Shown one piece after another: positions 15,901-22,848 of a stretch of 64,000 nt of DNA. Location of the stretch: the NCBI RefSeq assembly GCF_004125265.1, contig NZ_RDTE01000003.1, positions 4,836,001 to 4,900,000 on the forward strand, given 5' to 3'. A program made the position numbers and the translations under genes. The notes under the pieces are model-generated. The model was not told where the DNA came from, made no database searches, and saw only the letters and a list, made by a program, of their open reading frames with translations. The number at the start of each line of letters is the position of its first letter. The stretch's first letter is position 1. The stretch comes from Streptomyces lydicus (GTDB lineage: Bacteria > Actinomycetota > Actinomycetes > Streptomycetales > Streptomycetaceae).

Positions 15901-16715
15901 GAACGTTCCTGGACGCGGTGGACCGCGTCTTGCCGCATGAGAAGGCGCTTGAACAGATCTCGAACGTCCGCCGCTGGAGTGTGCTCCAGATGCGTGTACG
16001 CCGTCACTACCGGGACGCCCCGGGGGGTGGCTTCTCGACGCGCGGGTACGGCCGGAAGGTCCGCGCGCTGATCGCCGACCATCTGGAGGTCCAGAAGATC
16101 GAGCAGGTCATCGCGCCCGTTTCGATTCTGGCTCCGGACTTCGACGAGATCGTGGACCGGCTGCCGGTACGGGAGGCCGCGGCGGAACAGGTGCAGGCCC
16201 TCCGGTACCACTTGGAGGAGCGGATCGAGCGGGATCAGGAGGGCCGCACGGTCTACCGGCAGCTTTCCGAGGAGCTGGAGCGGGTCCTGCAAGAGTTCGA
16301 GGGGCGCTGGGAGGACATCAAGCGGGAGGTGGGCCCCCTCGTCGAGCGCGCCCGGCGGGCGGAAGAGGCGGATCCCGAGGCCGCCGGTCTGTCGGTGATG
16401 GAACAGCGGCTGTACGTGCTCCTGAAAGAGAAGCTGGAGCAGGACTCCCGGTTTGATGATCCGGCGCCGGAATTCCTCCGCCGGCTCGTCGTCGAGGTCA
16501 AGGACGTGATCGTCGGCCACGTCACCCGGGCCTCCTTCGCGGCGGAGGCCGCTCACCTCACTGAGCTCGACGCGCACATCTGGCAGTGCCTGCGCACGTC
16601 GGGGTTGCGTCCGAGCAGCGGAAACCGTGCCGCGCTCGGGGAGCTGTCGGAACGGCTGGCGGCGTTCGGCGCCGAGCAGCATGCGGGCTTCCGGGCCGAG
16701 GGCAGGGGACAATAG
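12921..16715 (+). CDS. hsdR: Type I restriction endonuclease subunit
   Basis: Motor and nuclease subunit of the type I system, 1264 aa. The N-terminal nuclease domain has the PD-(D/E)xK-like core FLDLVLFVNGIPVVVIECKSP with Glu175 and Lys177. Then come the translocase motifs: Walker A TQGAGKS (Lys384), TLVAITDRRDLQ, DEAH box at 554-557, VGFTGTPL, and the second RecA domain with LLTGFDAPIEQALYLDRP and QAIARVNRP. The C-terminus (ERVLQEFEGRWEDIK onward) is helical and would bind the methylase core. ATG at 12921 has GGGGAGAGG upstream; an ATG at 12873 is an alternative. It is separated from hsdS by 2.3 kb of other genes, unlike a compact hsd operon, and is directly followed by a metallopeptidase gene. 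Confidence 0.96.
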   Translation: MGVRGTVERDEAELPLLTHLKKMGWRHVHGPDLQTAEERAYGDIFLAKLTMSALRRTNTLPGAANGWMSETDALRSLDRLKQAARNVVTRTLEEANEEVTTLLLHGALEKGPDERDVKVQFADWGTQALEGSREEVLARNDFLVVDQLCVRNADGKDVFLDLVLFVNGIPVVVIECKSPDRQDPLGEAIRDLRGYTGRPLDEDIRERGSVPRGIPEFFAPVQLLVAADGKDAVLGTISSEEEHYALWRSTEPDYEKLDVLRQELRGWKLLGPEEQPTLQHQLTAMVLKPQNLLNIIRHYVFEMPLKSRKGAKGRKGTGARSAGKARAVASAQKAKTAKVVCRHQQYRATEKIVRKLRTGRSRLDPGAERDERGGVIWHTQGAGKSFTMKFLARRLHMSRDPELNQITLVAITDRRDLQRQLKKSVALSGSEVRQATSRADLEGMLRRAGKFGGRAVIFATIQKFLGDLPGIPRETEGADGIGAEAADGPERTPGAADGEEPSLTAKFERARDRIDAGASPEEVADPSPDEKTLKDAARIFPECSDSVKVLVLVDEAHRSHTSVLHACLRKALPNAARVGFTGTPLMQGRLSDTGRIFGLEPSREPGGRPAFLDTYRMDEAEKDKVIVPVRYEGRATSAEVREKQKLDECFADLIEPLEEAERQRIRDAYGTPSGRDVAESAPLIRSKAYNMLAHYVTGPLTGGFKAQLAVVSRRAAVWYRHALRDARAQLLAEVQEFDRSGRREALRGRDPESYSEEEMLLLRAWQYQAVLRRMDFVPVISAGSERKAGTWREWTDETCQRDHIERFLQPFPELPPDNPWMVTHVPEPDPVIAGRVASMNPWSELPPHNGAEDGEPPIAFLIVKSMLLTGFDAPIEQALYLDRPIQDAELLQAIARVNRPAPEKKEGLVVDYYGVLNNLGTTLAAYRNDPPVVASLRDLAEEAQNMEHAAKEVAGFFAEAGIDTEDLGTRGGLSRAMLALHEPARRADFDRRLGTFLDAVDRVLPHEKALEQISNVRRWSVLQMRVRRHYRDAPGGGFSTRGYGRKVRALIADHLEVQKIEQVIAPVSILAPDFDEIVDRLPVREAAAEQVQALRYHLEERIERDQEGRTVYRQLSEELERVLQEFEGRWEDIKREVGPLVERARRAEEADPEAAGLSVMEQRLYVLLKEKLEQDSRFDDPAPEFLRRLVVEVKDVIVGHVTRASFAAEAAHLTELDAHIWQCLRTSGLRPSSGNRAALGELSERLAAFGAEQHAGFRAEGRGQ

Positions 16716-16719
16716 GTGG

Positions 16720-17553
16720 GTGTCCCGCCCGTCTGCTCCTGCCGCCGAGGGGCCCGGCGACGAGCGTCTTGCCGAGGGGCAGACGCTCGTCGTGGACGGG
16801 CTGTCCCTGCGTGTGCGGGTCAGTGCGCGCCGTGCGCGGCTGGGGCTGACCATCGAGAGAGACGCCTCGCTCACCTTGCGCACTCCCGAGGAATGCCGCC
16901 GTCACCGGGCCGAGAAGTTCGTCCGGGACAACAGGCCATGGATCGAGAGCAAGCTGCTGCTGAGCGAGGAACGACGGCAGTTGCACCCCGTGCGGTCGCT
17001 GTACGACGGTGAAATCCACCGTTATCTCGGGCGGGATTACCCGTTGCTGCTCGTGGACGGGCCGGCGGGCCACGAGGACGACAGCCACGATGGCCAGGGC
17101 CGCTCAGATGCGCCGGTGCGCCTGGTGGCGGGCCGGCTGCGGCTGAGCAGGTCGGTGGCCGCAGACCCGCAGCAGGCGCGGAAGGCCATCGCCGCGTGGT
17201 ACAGCAGGGCAGGTCAGCGTTGGGTGCGGGGCCGGTTGCAGCCGTGGGCTGCACGTATGGACGTGGCTGAGCCGCCTGTGGAGGTCCGGGACCTGGGCCA
17301 CCGGTGGGGGACATACCGGGCCGGGCCGAACGGCGGCGGCCGTGTGGCGCTGCACTGGGCCGTCTTCCAGCTGCCGATCCATCTCATCGACTACGTGATC
17401 GCGCATGAACTGGCCCACGTCCGGGTTGCCGGACACGGACCTGATTACTGGCGGTTGTTGGGCAGAGCGTTGCCGGAATGCCGTCGTTTGAAGGCCGAGC
17501 TGGACGAGCTGGGACGGCGGGTGTGGATGGGGGACGTGGGCACGCAGCCGTAG
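16720..17553 (+). CDS. YgjP/WLM-type zinc metallopeptidase linked to hsdR
   Basis: 277 aa protein of the DUF45 (YgjP-like) metallohydrolase family. The zinc motif HELAH is at residues 229-233, followed by HGPDYWRLLGRALPECR, where a third ligand is expected. The central block VEVRDLGHRWGTYRAG resembles the family box that reads R-W-G-S. The N-terminal half has LRVRVSARRARLGLTI and WIESKLLL, also typical. GTG at 16720 begins four bases after the hsdR stop region, so it is co-transcribed. Proteins of this family recur beside type I restriction operons, yet their role there is unknown; release or maturation of restriction subunits is one idea. Confidence 0.9.
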   Translation: MSRPSAPAAEGPGDERLAEGQTLVVDGLSLRVRVSARRARLGLTIERDASLTLRTPEECRRHRAEKFVRDNRPWIESKLLLSEERRQLHPVRSLYDGEIHRYLGRDYPLLLVDGPAGHEDDSHDGQGRSDAPVRLVAGRLRLSRSVAADPQQARKAIAAWYSRAGQRWVRGRLQPWAARMDVAEPPVEVRDLGHRWGTYRAGPNGGGRVALHWAVFQLPIHLIDYVIAHELAHVRVAGHGPDYWRLLGRALPECRRLKAELDELGRRVWMGDVGTQP

Positions 17554-17589
17554 CGGACAGGAAGCAGGAAGCCTGAAGTCGCCCGGCGG

Positions 17590-17630
17590 CAGCCGCGCAC
17601 CTACTTCGTCCTGGAGTAGGTGCGCGGCTG
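17590..17630. terminator. Bidirectional terminator overlapping a kinase stop codon
   Basis: A perfect 16-bp stem, CAGCCGCGCACCTACT (17590-17605) with AGTAGGTGCGCGGCTG (17615-17630), nine-base loop, then TTT on the plus strand. It lies between the convergent metallopeptidase and kinase genes, and its stem includes the last codons and stop of the kinase gene. Confidence 0.85.
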
Positions 17631-19451
17631 TTTGGCGTCGCCCAGGAACTCGCGGTGCAGGGTGCCGTCGCGGTTCAGGCGGAGGACGGAGCTGCTGCCC
17701 GGTGCGCAGCCGGGGGCGGGCCGGTCGACGACCGAGGGGCCGACGGTCAGTTTGCCGCCCTGGGCGGAGTAGAGGTCGGCGTGCGCCGTGCAGCGGCCGC
17801 CGCGGCCCACGACGGTCGTGGTCAGGACCGTGCTGCCGGCCGGGGCCTGGGTGAGGGTGAGGCGCTGGGTGCCGTCGTCGGTCGGCCGCTGCCAGGTGCC
17901 GAGGTAGCCGGCCGGGACGGCGGTGTCGGCCGGTGCGGTGCGGTGCAGCGTCGCGGTGCGGCCCGCCGCAGCCCAGGACAGGGTGCCGCCGTCGCCGGCT
18001 TCGAGGGTGTGCTCGCCCAGCGCGGCACAGCGGCCCTCGGGCACGGACCGTACGACCGTGGTGTCCAGCCGGAGCGCCGGGTGCCCGTCGTGCGTCGTGA
18101 CGGACACCAGTTTGGCGTCGCTGCGGCACTCGTAGGTCGTGCCGAGGCTGGTGCTGTTGGCGATCACCTCGCCGACCTTGCCGTTGGTGATCACGAACCG
18201 GCGCTGCCCCCCGGTGGGTTCCCCGTCCCGCAGCACCGGGCCCGACCAGGTGCCGAGGAAACGTGCGGGGATGTCGGACGGGCTCTCGCCGGCGTCCGCG
18301 CCGACGCTCAGCAGCGGGACCGCGACGGCGGTGGCGGCGGCCGCGGCGACGGCGGTGGCGAGAAGGGGGAGCCAGCGGGGGCGGCGGTGCGCCGGTGCCG
18401 CCCCGGCCGGGGGAGCGGGTGCGGGAAGGGGCGTGGCCCTGGTGGACGCCGATGCGGAGGTGGACGCGGACGTGGACGTGGACGTGGGCGCCGGCGTCGG
18501 CGGATGGCCCCCGGGCGGGGTGTCGGTGTCCAGGAGGCGTACGGCGTGCGCTCCCAGGCGCGCGATCAGCTCCGCCGGCAGCCAGGGGGCGGCCAAGGGG
18601 CCGCCGGGCTCCGGAGCGGTCCGGTCGGCGATCTCCTCGGGGGTCGGCCGCGCCGCCGGGTCCTTGGCCAGGCAGTCCTGGAGCAGACCGCGGATGCCGT
18701 AGGGCGCGCCCGCCAGCTCGGGGTCCTCCTGCGCGATCTTGAACATCACGGCATGGACGCCCGAGGCGAGACTGCCGAACGGCTGCCGGCCGATCGCCGC
18801 GTACGCCAGCACCGACCCCACACAGAAGACATCGCTGGCCGGGCCGGCGCGCTGCCCCCGGACCTGCTCGGGCGACATGAAGCTGGGCGAGCCGAGCACC
18901 GTGCCGGTGCGGGTCCGGGTCCGGTCGCCGACCCCGTCCAGGGCGCGGGCGATACCGAAGTCGATGACCCGCGGCCCGTCGATGGTCAGCAGCACATTGG
19001 ACGGTTTGAGGTCGCGGTGCACCAGGCCGCCGCCGTGGATGTCGCGCAGTGCGCAGGCCAGTCCGTACGCCAGCCGCCGCAGCGAATGCGCCGGCAGCGG
19101 GCCGTAGCTCCCGGGGCGGCCGTACGGGCTGCCGATGACCTCGCTCAGGGTCGGGCCCGCGATATAGCCGGTGGCGACCCACGGGACCGCGGCCTCGGTG
19201 TCCGCGTCCAGCACCGGCGCGGTCCACCGCCCGCCGACCCGCCGCGCGGCCGCGACCTCGGCCCGGAAGCGGTCCCGGAACTCCTCCTCGACGGCGAGTT
19301 CGGCCTTCACCAGCTTCACGGCGACGGTCCTGCCGCCCTCGGAACGGGCGAGGTAGACCCGCCCCATCCCGCCGCTGCCGAGACGGCTGAGCAGCCGGTA
19401 GTCCCCGATCCACTGCGGATCGTCGGCCGTCAGCCCTCGCAGGCCGTCCAT
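17601..19451 (-). CDS. Membrane Ser/Thr protein kinase with two extracellular repeats
   Basis: PknB-like receptor kinase, 616 aa. Glycine loop GSGGMG at 25-30, catalytic Lys46 in VAVKLV, HRDLKPSNVLL, DFGIAR and APE-equivalent GSPSFMSPEQVRG are all intact. A Ala/Ser/Thr-rich linker leads to a single membrane helix (WLPLLATAVAAAAATAVAVP), and an extracellular region with two related units beginning FLGTW and YLGTW. The ATG at 19451 follows GGGGGAGGA and aligns with the start of the paralogue upstream; in-frame residues before it look non-coding. It follows the paralogous kinase gene (152-base gap) on the same strand. Signal sensed is unknown. Confidence 0.93.
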   Translation of the reverse strand: MDGLRGLTADDPQWIGDYRLLSRLGSGGMGRVYLARSEGGRTVAVKLVKAELAVEEEFRDRFRAEVAAARRVGGRWTAPVLDADTEAAVPWVATGYIAGPTLSEVIGSPYGRPGSYGPLPAHSLRRLAYGLACALRDIHGGGLVHRDLKPSNVLLTIDGPRVIDFGIARALDGVGDRTRTRTGTVLGSPSFMSPEQVRGQRAGPASDVFCVGSVLAYAAIGRQPFGSLASGVHAVMFKIAQEDPELAGAPYGIRGLLQDCLAKDPAARPTPEEIADRTAPEPGGPLAAPWLPAELIARLGAHAVRLLDTDTPPGGHPPTPAPTSTSTSASTSASASTRATPLPAPAPPAGAAPAHRRPRWLPLLATAVAAAAATAVAVPLLSVGADAGESPSDIPARFLGTWSGPVLRDGEPTGGQRRFVITNGKVGEVIANSTSLGTTYECRSDAKLVSVTTHDGHPALRLDTTVVRSVPEGRCAALGEHTLEAGDGGTLSWAAAGRTATLHRTAPADTAVPAGYLGTWQRPTDDGTQRLTLTQAPAGSTVLTTTVVGRGGRCTAHADLYSAQGGKLTVGPSVVDRPAPGCAPGSSSVLRLNRDGTLHREFLGDAKQPRTYSRTK

Positions 19452-19603
19452 CCGGGCGTCCTCCCCCGTGTCGTGGTGTGCCTGAGGCGCGTTCCGGCAG
19501 CAGGCGTGCTCAGAGCGTAGGCGGCCGGGCATCGCGCCAGGGCCGTGGGATCGTCACGACGGGGGAACAATCGGTGCCCGGACGGGCGCGTCCCCACGGC
19601 CCG

Positions 19604-21214
19604 TCAGCTCCCCTTCTCGGACGGCAGCTTGTGGTAGGTCAGCGCCTTCCCGTCGTCGGAGATGCGGCGCAGCTTGCCGTGCACCATCTCCAGGGTGCTC
19701 GGCGAACCCGGGGAGCAGCCGTCCGGCCCGGAGACCACGGTGGAGGGGCCGAGGCGGACCGGCGGCCCCGCACTCGCCAGGGCGGCGGCGAACTCACAGC
19801 GGTATTCCGCCCCGGTCGCCGTCATCGTCAGCACGATGTCACCGGCCTTGCCCTGGGTGAGGGTGAAGCGCCGGACCTCGTCGTGGGAGTCGCCCAGCGT
19901 CGCCTCCCACGTGCCCAGGTACTCCGCGGGAAGCTTGCCCTTCGCGGACCCCGCCGTCCGCTGGGCGCCGGTGCCGCCCGCGTCGCCGGTGTCCGTCGAC
20001 CGCAGACCGCTCCCGTCCGCGCTCATCAGGGTGTACGCGGCGACCGCACCGGCCCCGGCGAGCACCAGCGCGGCCGCGGTGACCAGGGTGGCACCGGCAC
20101 CGCGGCGGCGCGGCGGCTTACCGGCCGGGGCGGGATCCGGCGCCGCGTCAGCGTGCGGTGCGGTGTCGGCGGGCGGGTACGCCGCCGGGTCCCGGGGCGG
20201 CGGTGGCGGCGTCGCAGGGGCGCGGCCCGGTCCGGAGGGCATGGGCACGACGGCGGTGGGCGGTTCGCCGTCCCCGGCGGCGTCCCGGTTCTGCGGGTTC
20301 TCCGCCGCCAGCAGTTCCACGGCGTGCCGGCCCAGCCGGGCGGTCAACGCCCCCGGCAGCCACGGCTCGTCGTCCGCACCCGGCCGGTCCCCGGCACCGC
20401 TGCCGCCCTCCGCCTGCGCCACCAACTGCGCGGGCGTGGGCCGCTGTCCGGGGTCCTTGGCGAGCGCGGCGGCGATCAGCGCGCGCAGTCCCTCGGGCAC
20501 CTCGGAGAGGTCGGGCTCCTCCTGGGCGATACGGAACATCACGGCGTGCGCGAGGCTGTCGGCGGTCCCGAACGGCTGCCGCCCGGTCACCGCGTACGCC
20601 AGCACGGCACCGAGGCTGAAGACGTCGCAGGCCGGGGTCAGCGGCGCGCCGCGCACCTGCTCGGGCGACATGAAGCCCGGCGAGCCGATCGCCCCGCCGG
20701 TATGCGTCACGCCGTGGCCTGACACCGCCTCCAGGGCCCGCGCGATGCCGAAGTCGATGACCCGCGGCCCGTCGATGGTGAGCAGCACGTTGGACGGTTT
20801 GAGGTCGCGGTGGATGATCCCGGCGGCATGGATCGACCCCAGCGCACGGGCCAGCCCGGCGGCCAGGATCCACACCGTCCGCTCGGGCAGCGGGGTGCCG
20901 CTGCCGCCGACGACCTGCTGCAGGGAAGGCCCCGCGATATAGCCGGTGGCGAGCCAGGGGGTCTCGGCCTCGGTGTCCGCGTCCAGTACGGGCGCGGTCC
21001 ACTCCCCGGCGACCTGCTGGGCCGCCCGCACCTCCCGCCGGAAGCGCGCCCGGAACTCCTCCTCACCGGCCAGCTCAGCCCGCACCAGCTTGACCGCGAC
21101 CGTACGGCCGCGGTCCGAACGGGCCAGGAACACCCGCCCCATGCCGCCCTCGCCGAGCCGCCCGAGCAGGCGGTAGTCCCCGATCCGCGGCGGATCCTGT
21201 GCCTCCAGCGGCAT
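19604..21214 (-). CDS. Membrane Ser/Thr protein kinase, paralogue with one extracellular repeat
   Basis: 536 aa kinase, close paralogue of the next gene. Glycine loop GEGGMG at 21-26, catalytic Lys42, HRDLKPSNVLL, DFGIAR, GSPGFMSPEQVRG. Proline-rich cytoplasmic linker, one membrane helix (GATLVTAAALVLAGAGAVAAYTL region), then one copy of the YLGTW extracellular unit with two cysteines (YRCEF and DGCSP). Start: ATG 21214 gives MPLEAQDPPRIGDYR, parallel to the paralogue; a GTG at 21289 with GGGG upstream is an alternative. Tandem duplication with gain or loss of one extracellular unit is the likely history. Confidence 0.92.
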   Translation of the reverse strand: MPLEAQDPPRIGDYRLLGRLGEGGMGRVFLARSDRGRTVAVKLVRAELAGEEEFRARFRREVRAAQQVAGEWTAPVLDADTEAETPWLATGYIAGPSLQQVVGGSGTPLPERTVWILAAGLARALGSIHAAGIIHRDLKPSNVLLTIDGPRVIDFGIARALEAVSGHGVTHTGGAIGSPGFMSPEQVRGAPLTPACDVFSLGAVLAYAVTGRQPFGTADSLAHAVMFRIAQEEPDLSEVPEGLRALIAAALAKDPGQRPTPAQLVAQAEGGSGAGDRPGADDEPWLPGALTARLGRHAVELLAAENPQNRDAAGDGEPPTAVVPMPSGPGRAPATPPPPPRDPAAYPPADTAPHADAAPDPAPAGKPPRRRGAGATLVTAAALVLAGAGAVAAYTLMSADGSGLRSTDTGDAGGTGAQRTAGSAKGKLPAEYLGTWEATLGDSHDEVRRFTLTQGKAGDIVLTMTATGAEYRCEFAAALASAGPPVRLGPSTVVSGPDGCSPGSPSTLEMVHGKLRRISDDGKALTYHKLPSEKGS

Positions 21215-21847
21215 CAGCCCCGCCGGCCCGTCCGCGCGCCCCAGCAGCCGCTGCCACCCCAGTCGCCCCGCATGTCCTGGCCGTTCCACGATCTTCCGCC
21301 CCTTCTCCCCCGAATCCGCCTGCCCCGGGCGAGTGGGCGGGCCCCCTGTGCACACGTGCTGCCCGCGCCCCCTCCTCCGCGGTGAGGATACCGAGGGCCC
21401 CTCGGCCCCCGGCAGGCCGTAGGCCGTCATACCCCCGCAGCCGGCGGTGTCCGGTACCCAGGCCGGCTCCTCCGAGCTGTCCGGAGCCCCGGCCGGCTCT
21501 TCCCGAACCGCCGCCCAACTCTTCCCACTCCGCCGGGAGTTCCGGCAGCGCCACCATCAACCGCCCGCCCGTGGCCGGGATACGACGGTCCCGGATGTCT
21601 GTTTTCGCGTCCCGGAACTTTCCGACGGGCGAGGATCGTCGTACGCGTACCCCGACGACCACCCGCGCCCCCGGTCTCGGCTCCGCCCGCGACACCACGC
21701 CCACGGCGGGCACCGCGACCGCCCCGCCACCGACCTCGGCATACGCCCACGGCCCGACAGCGGAACAGCAACGGAACCACGACGGAACAGCGCGCCCCCG
21801 GCCCCGCACGCCCCCTCTCCCCGTCCCTCAACCACCAAGGAGACCGT
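21215..21847. other. Divergent gap between kinase and VTC genes
   Basis: No gene I can support. Several frames are open by high GC alone, and the first part may encode a short N-terminal extension of the kinase. It must contain the divergent promoters of the kinase pair and the VTC gene; no clear -10/-35 pair or inverted repeat stands out. Confidence 0.5.
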
Positions 21848-22660
21848 GTGATTCCCGCCGTACGCGCCCTCGCCCGCGCCGCCATGGCCGCGCGCCCGGT
21901 GCCGCTCGCCGACGTCCAGGCGCGGGCCGAACTCCTCGCCCGTTTCGACCGCCGCTACCTCGTCCCGGTCGAGGTCTTCGCCGCCTTCGCGGCCGAACTC
22001 ACCGACCGCCGCAGGCCGGGCGGGCCGTTCGCGGCGCTGTGCATCAACGGACGCCGCTGGTTTAGCTACCGCTCCCTCCACTACGACACCCCTGACCTGC
22101 GCTCCTTCCACGACCACCGCCAGGGTCTGCCGCTGCGCTACACGATCCGCGAGCGGCACTACGAGGACATCGGGGAGCGGCAGTTCGAGGTCAAGCTCAC
22201 GGGACGGCGCGGCGAGACGGTCAAGCACCGGCAGCCGCTGCTGCCGGGCGACCCGGCCCTCGGCGCGGCCCCGCGCGTCTTCCTCGCCGCCGTACTGGAC
22301 CGCGCCTACGGCCTCGCGGCCCCCACCGACCTCGGCGGCGCCCTGGAGACCGACTACACCCGCGCCACCTTCGTCGCGGACGGCCTGCGCATCACCTGTG
22401 ACGCCGCGCTGCGCTGCCGGGACCCGGAGTCCGGCCGCACGGTACGCGCCGACGGCGGACTGGTCCTCGTCGAGATCCGGACCGCCGGCCGGCTGACCGA
22501 CGCGGACCGGCTGACCGACGCGGACCGGCTGCTGCGCGGCCACGGCGTCCCGCCCGCCGCCTTCACCCGCTACTGCGGCGGACTGTCGGCACTGCGCCCG
22601 GACCTGGCCGCCGACCACTGGCGCCAGGCGGTGCGGACGGCCTTTCCCACGGCCGCCTGA
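21848..22660 (+). CDS. VTC-domain (polyphosphate polymerase-like) protein
   Basis: 270 aa single VTC domain, the tunnel-fold module that in yeast Vtc4 makes polyphosphate from ATP. Matching features: ARFDRRYLVP near the start, SYRSLHYDTPDLRSFHDH, GLPLRYTIRERHY and QFEVKL, then LETDYTRATFVADGLRIT and a late acidic strand GLVLVEIRT. These place the basic and metal-binding residues in the expected order. GTG at 21848 follows AAGGAGA. Bacterial VTC proteins are often beside a DUF4956 membrane protein or a CotH protein; none is seen here, so this one stands alone. Activity as a polymerase is family inference. Confidence 0.85.
   Translation: MIPAVRALARAAMAARPVPLADVQARAELLARFDRRYLVPVEVFAAFAAELTDRRRPGGPFAALCINGRRWFSYRSLHYDTPDLRSFHDHRQGLPLRYTIRERHYEDIGERQFEVKLTGRRGETVKHRQPLLPGDPALGAAPRVFLAAVLDRAYGLAAPTDLGGALETDYTRATFVADGLRITCDAALRCRDPESGRTVRADGGLVLVEIRTAGRLTDADRLTDADRLLRGHGVPPAAFTRYCGGLSALRPDLAADHWRQAVRTAFPTAA
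22489..22524 (+). repeat. Perfect 18-bp in-frame tandem duplication
   Basis: The unit CCGGCTGACCGACGCGGA occurs twice in a row inside the VTC gene, giving the peptide repeat RLTDAD-RLTDAD close to the C-terminus. It is a recent-looking slippage duplication. Confidence 0.9.
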
Positions 22661-22700
22661 CCACCCGGCTGCGGTCCACGGGCCACCCGCAGCGGGCAAG

Positions 22701-22736
22701 CCCACGATTCTGGACAGAATGTCCGCGCGTCGTGGG
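22701..22736. promoter_or_regulatory. Nested inverted repeats upstream of the aminotransferase gene
   Basis: ATTCTG-GA-CAGAAT (22707-22720) is a perfect palindrome, and CCCACGA (22701-22707) pairs with TCGTGGG (22730-22736) around it. Located 113 bases before the start, it is a plausible operator, perhaps for the GntR-type regulator encoded downstream, or the terminator hairpin of the VTC gene. Confidence 0.5.
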
Positions 22737-22848
22737 TGGAGTCACACACAGTGTCGGTACCGCCCGGCGGACCGTGATCCCTACGCTGAGGGCGTTCGCC
22801 GCGACCGTCCCACGGCGGACCCGAGCGACCCGATCCGAGGTACTGACC

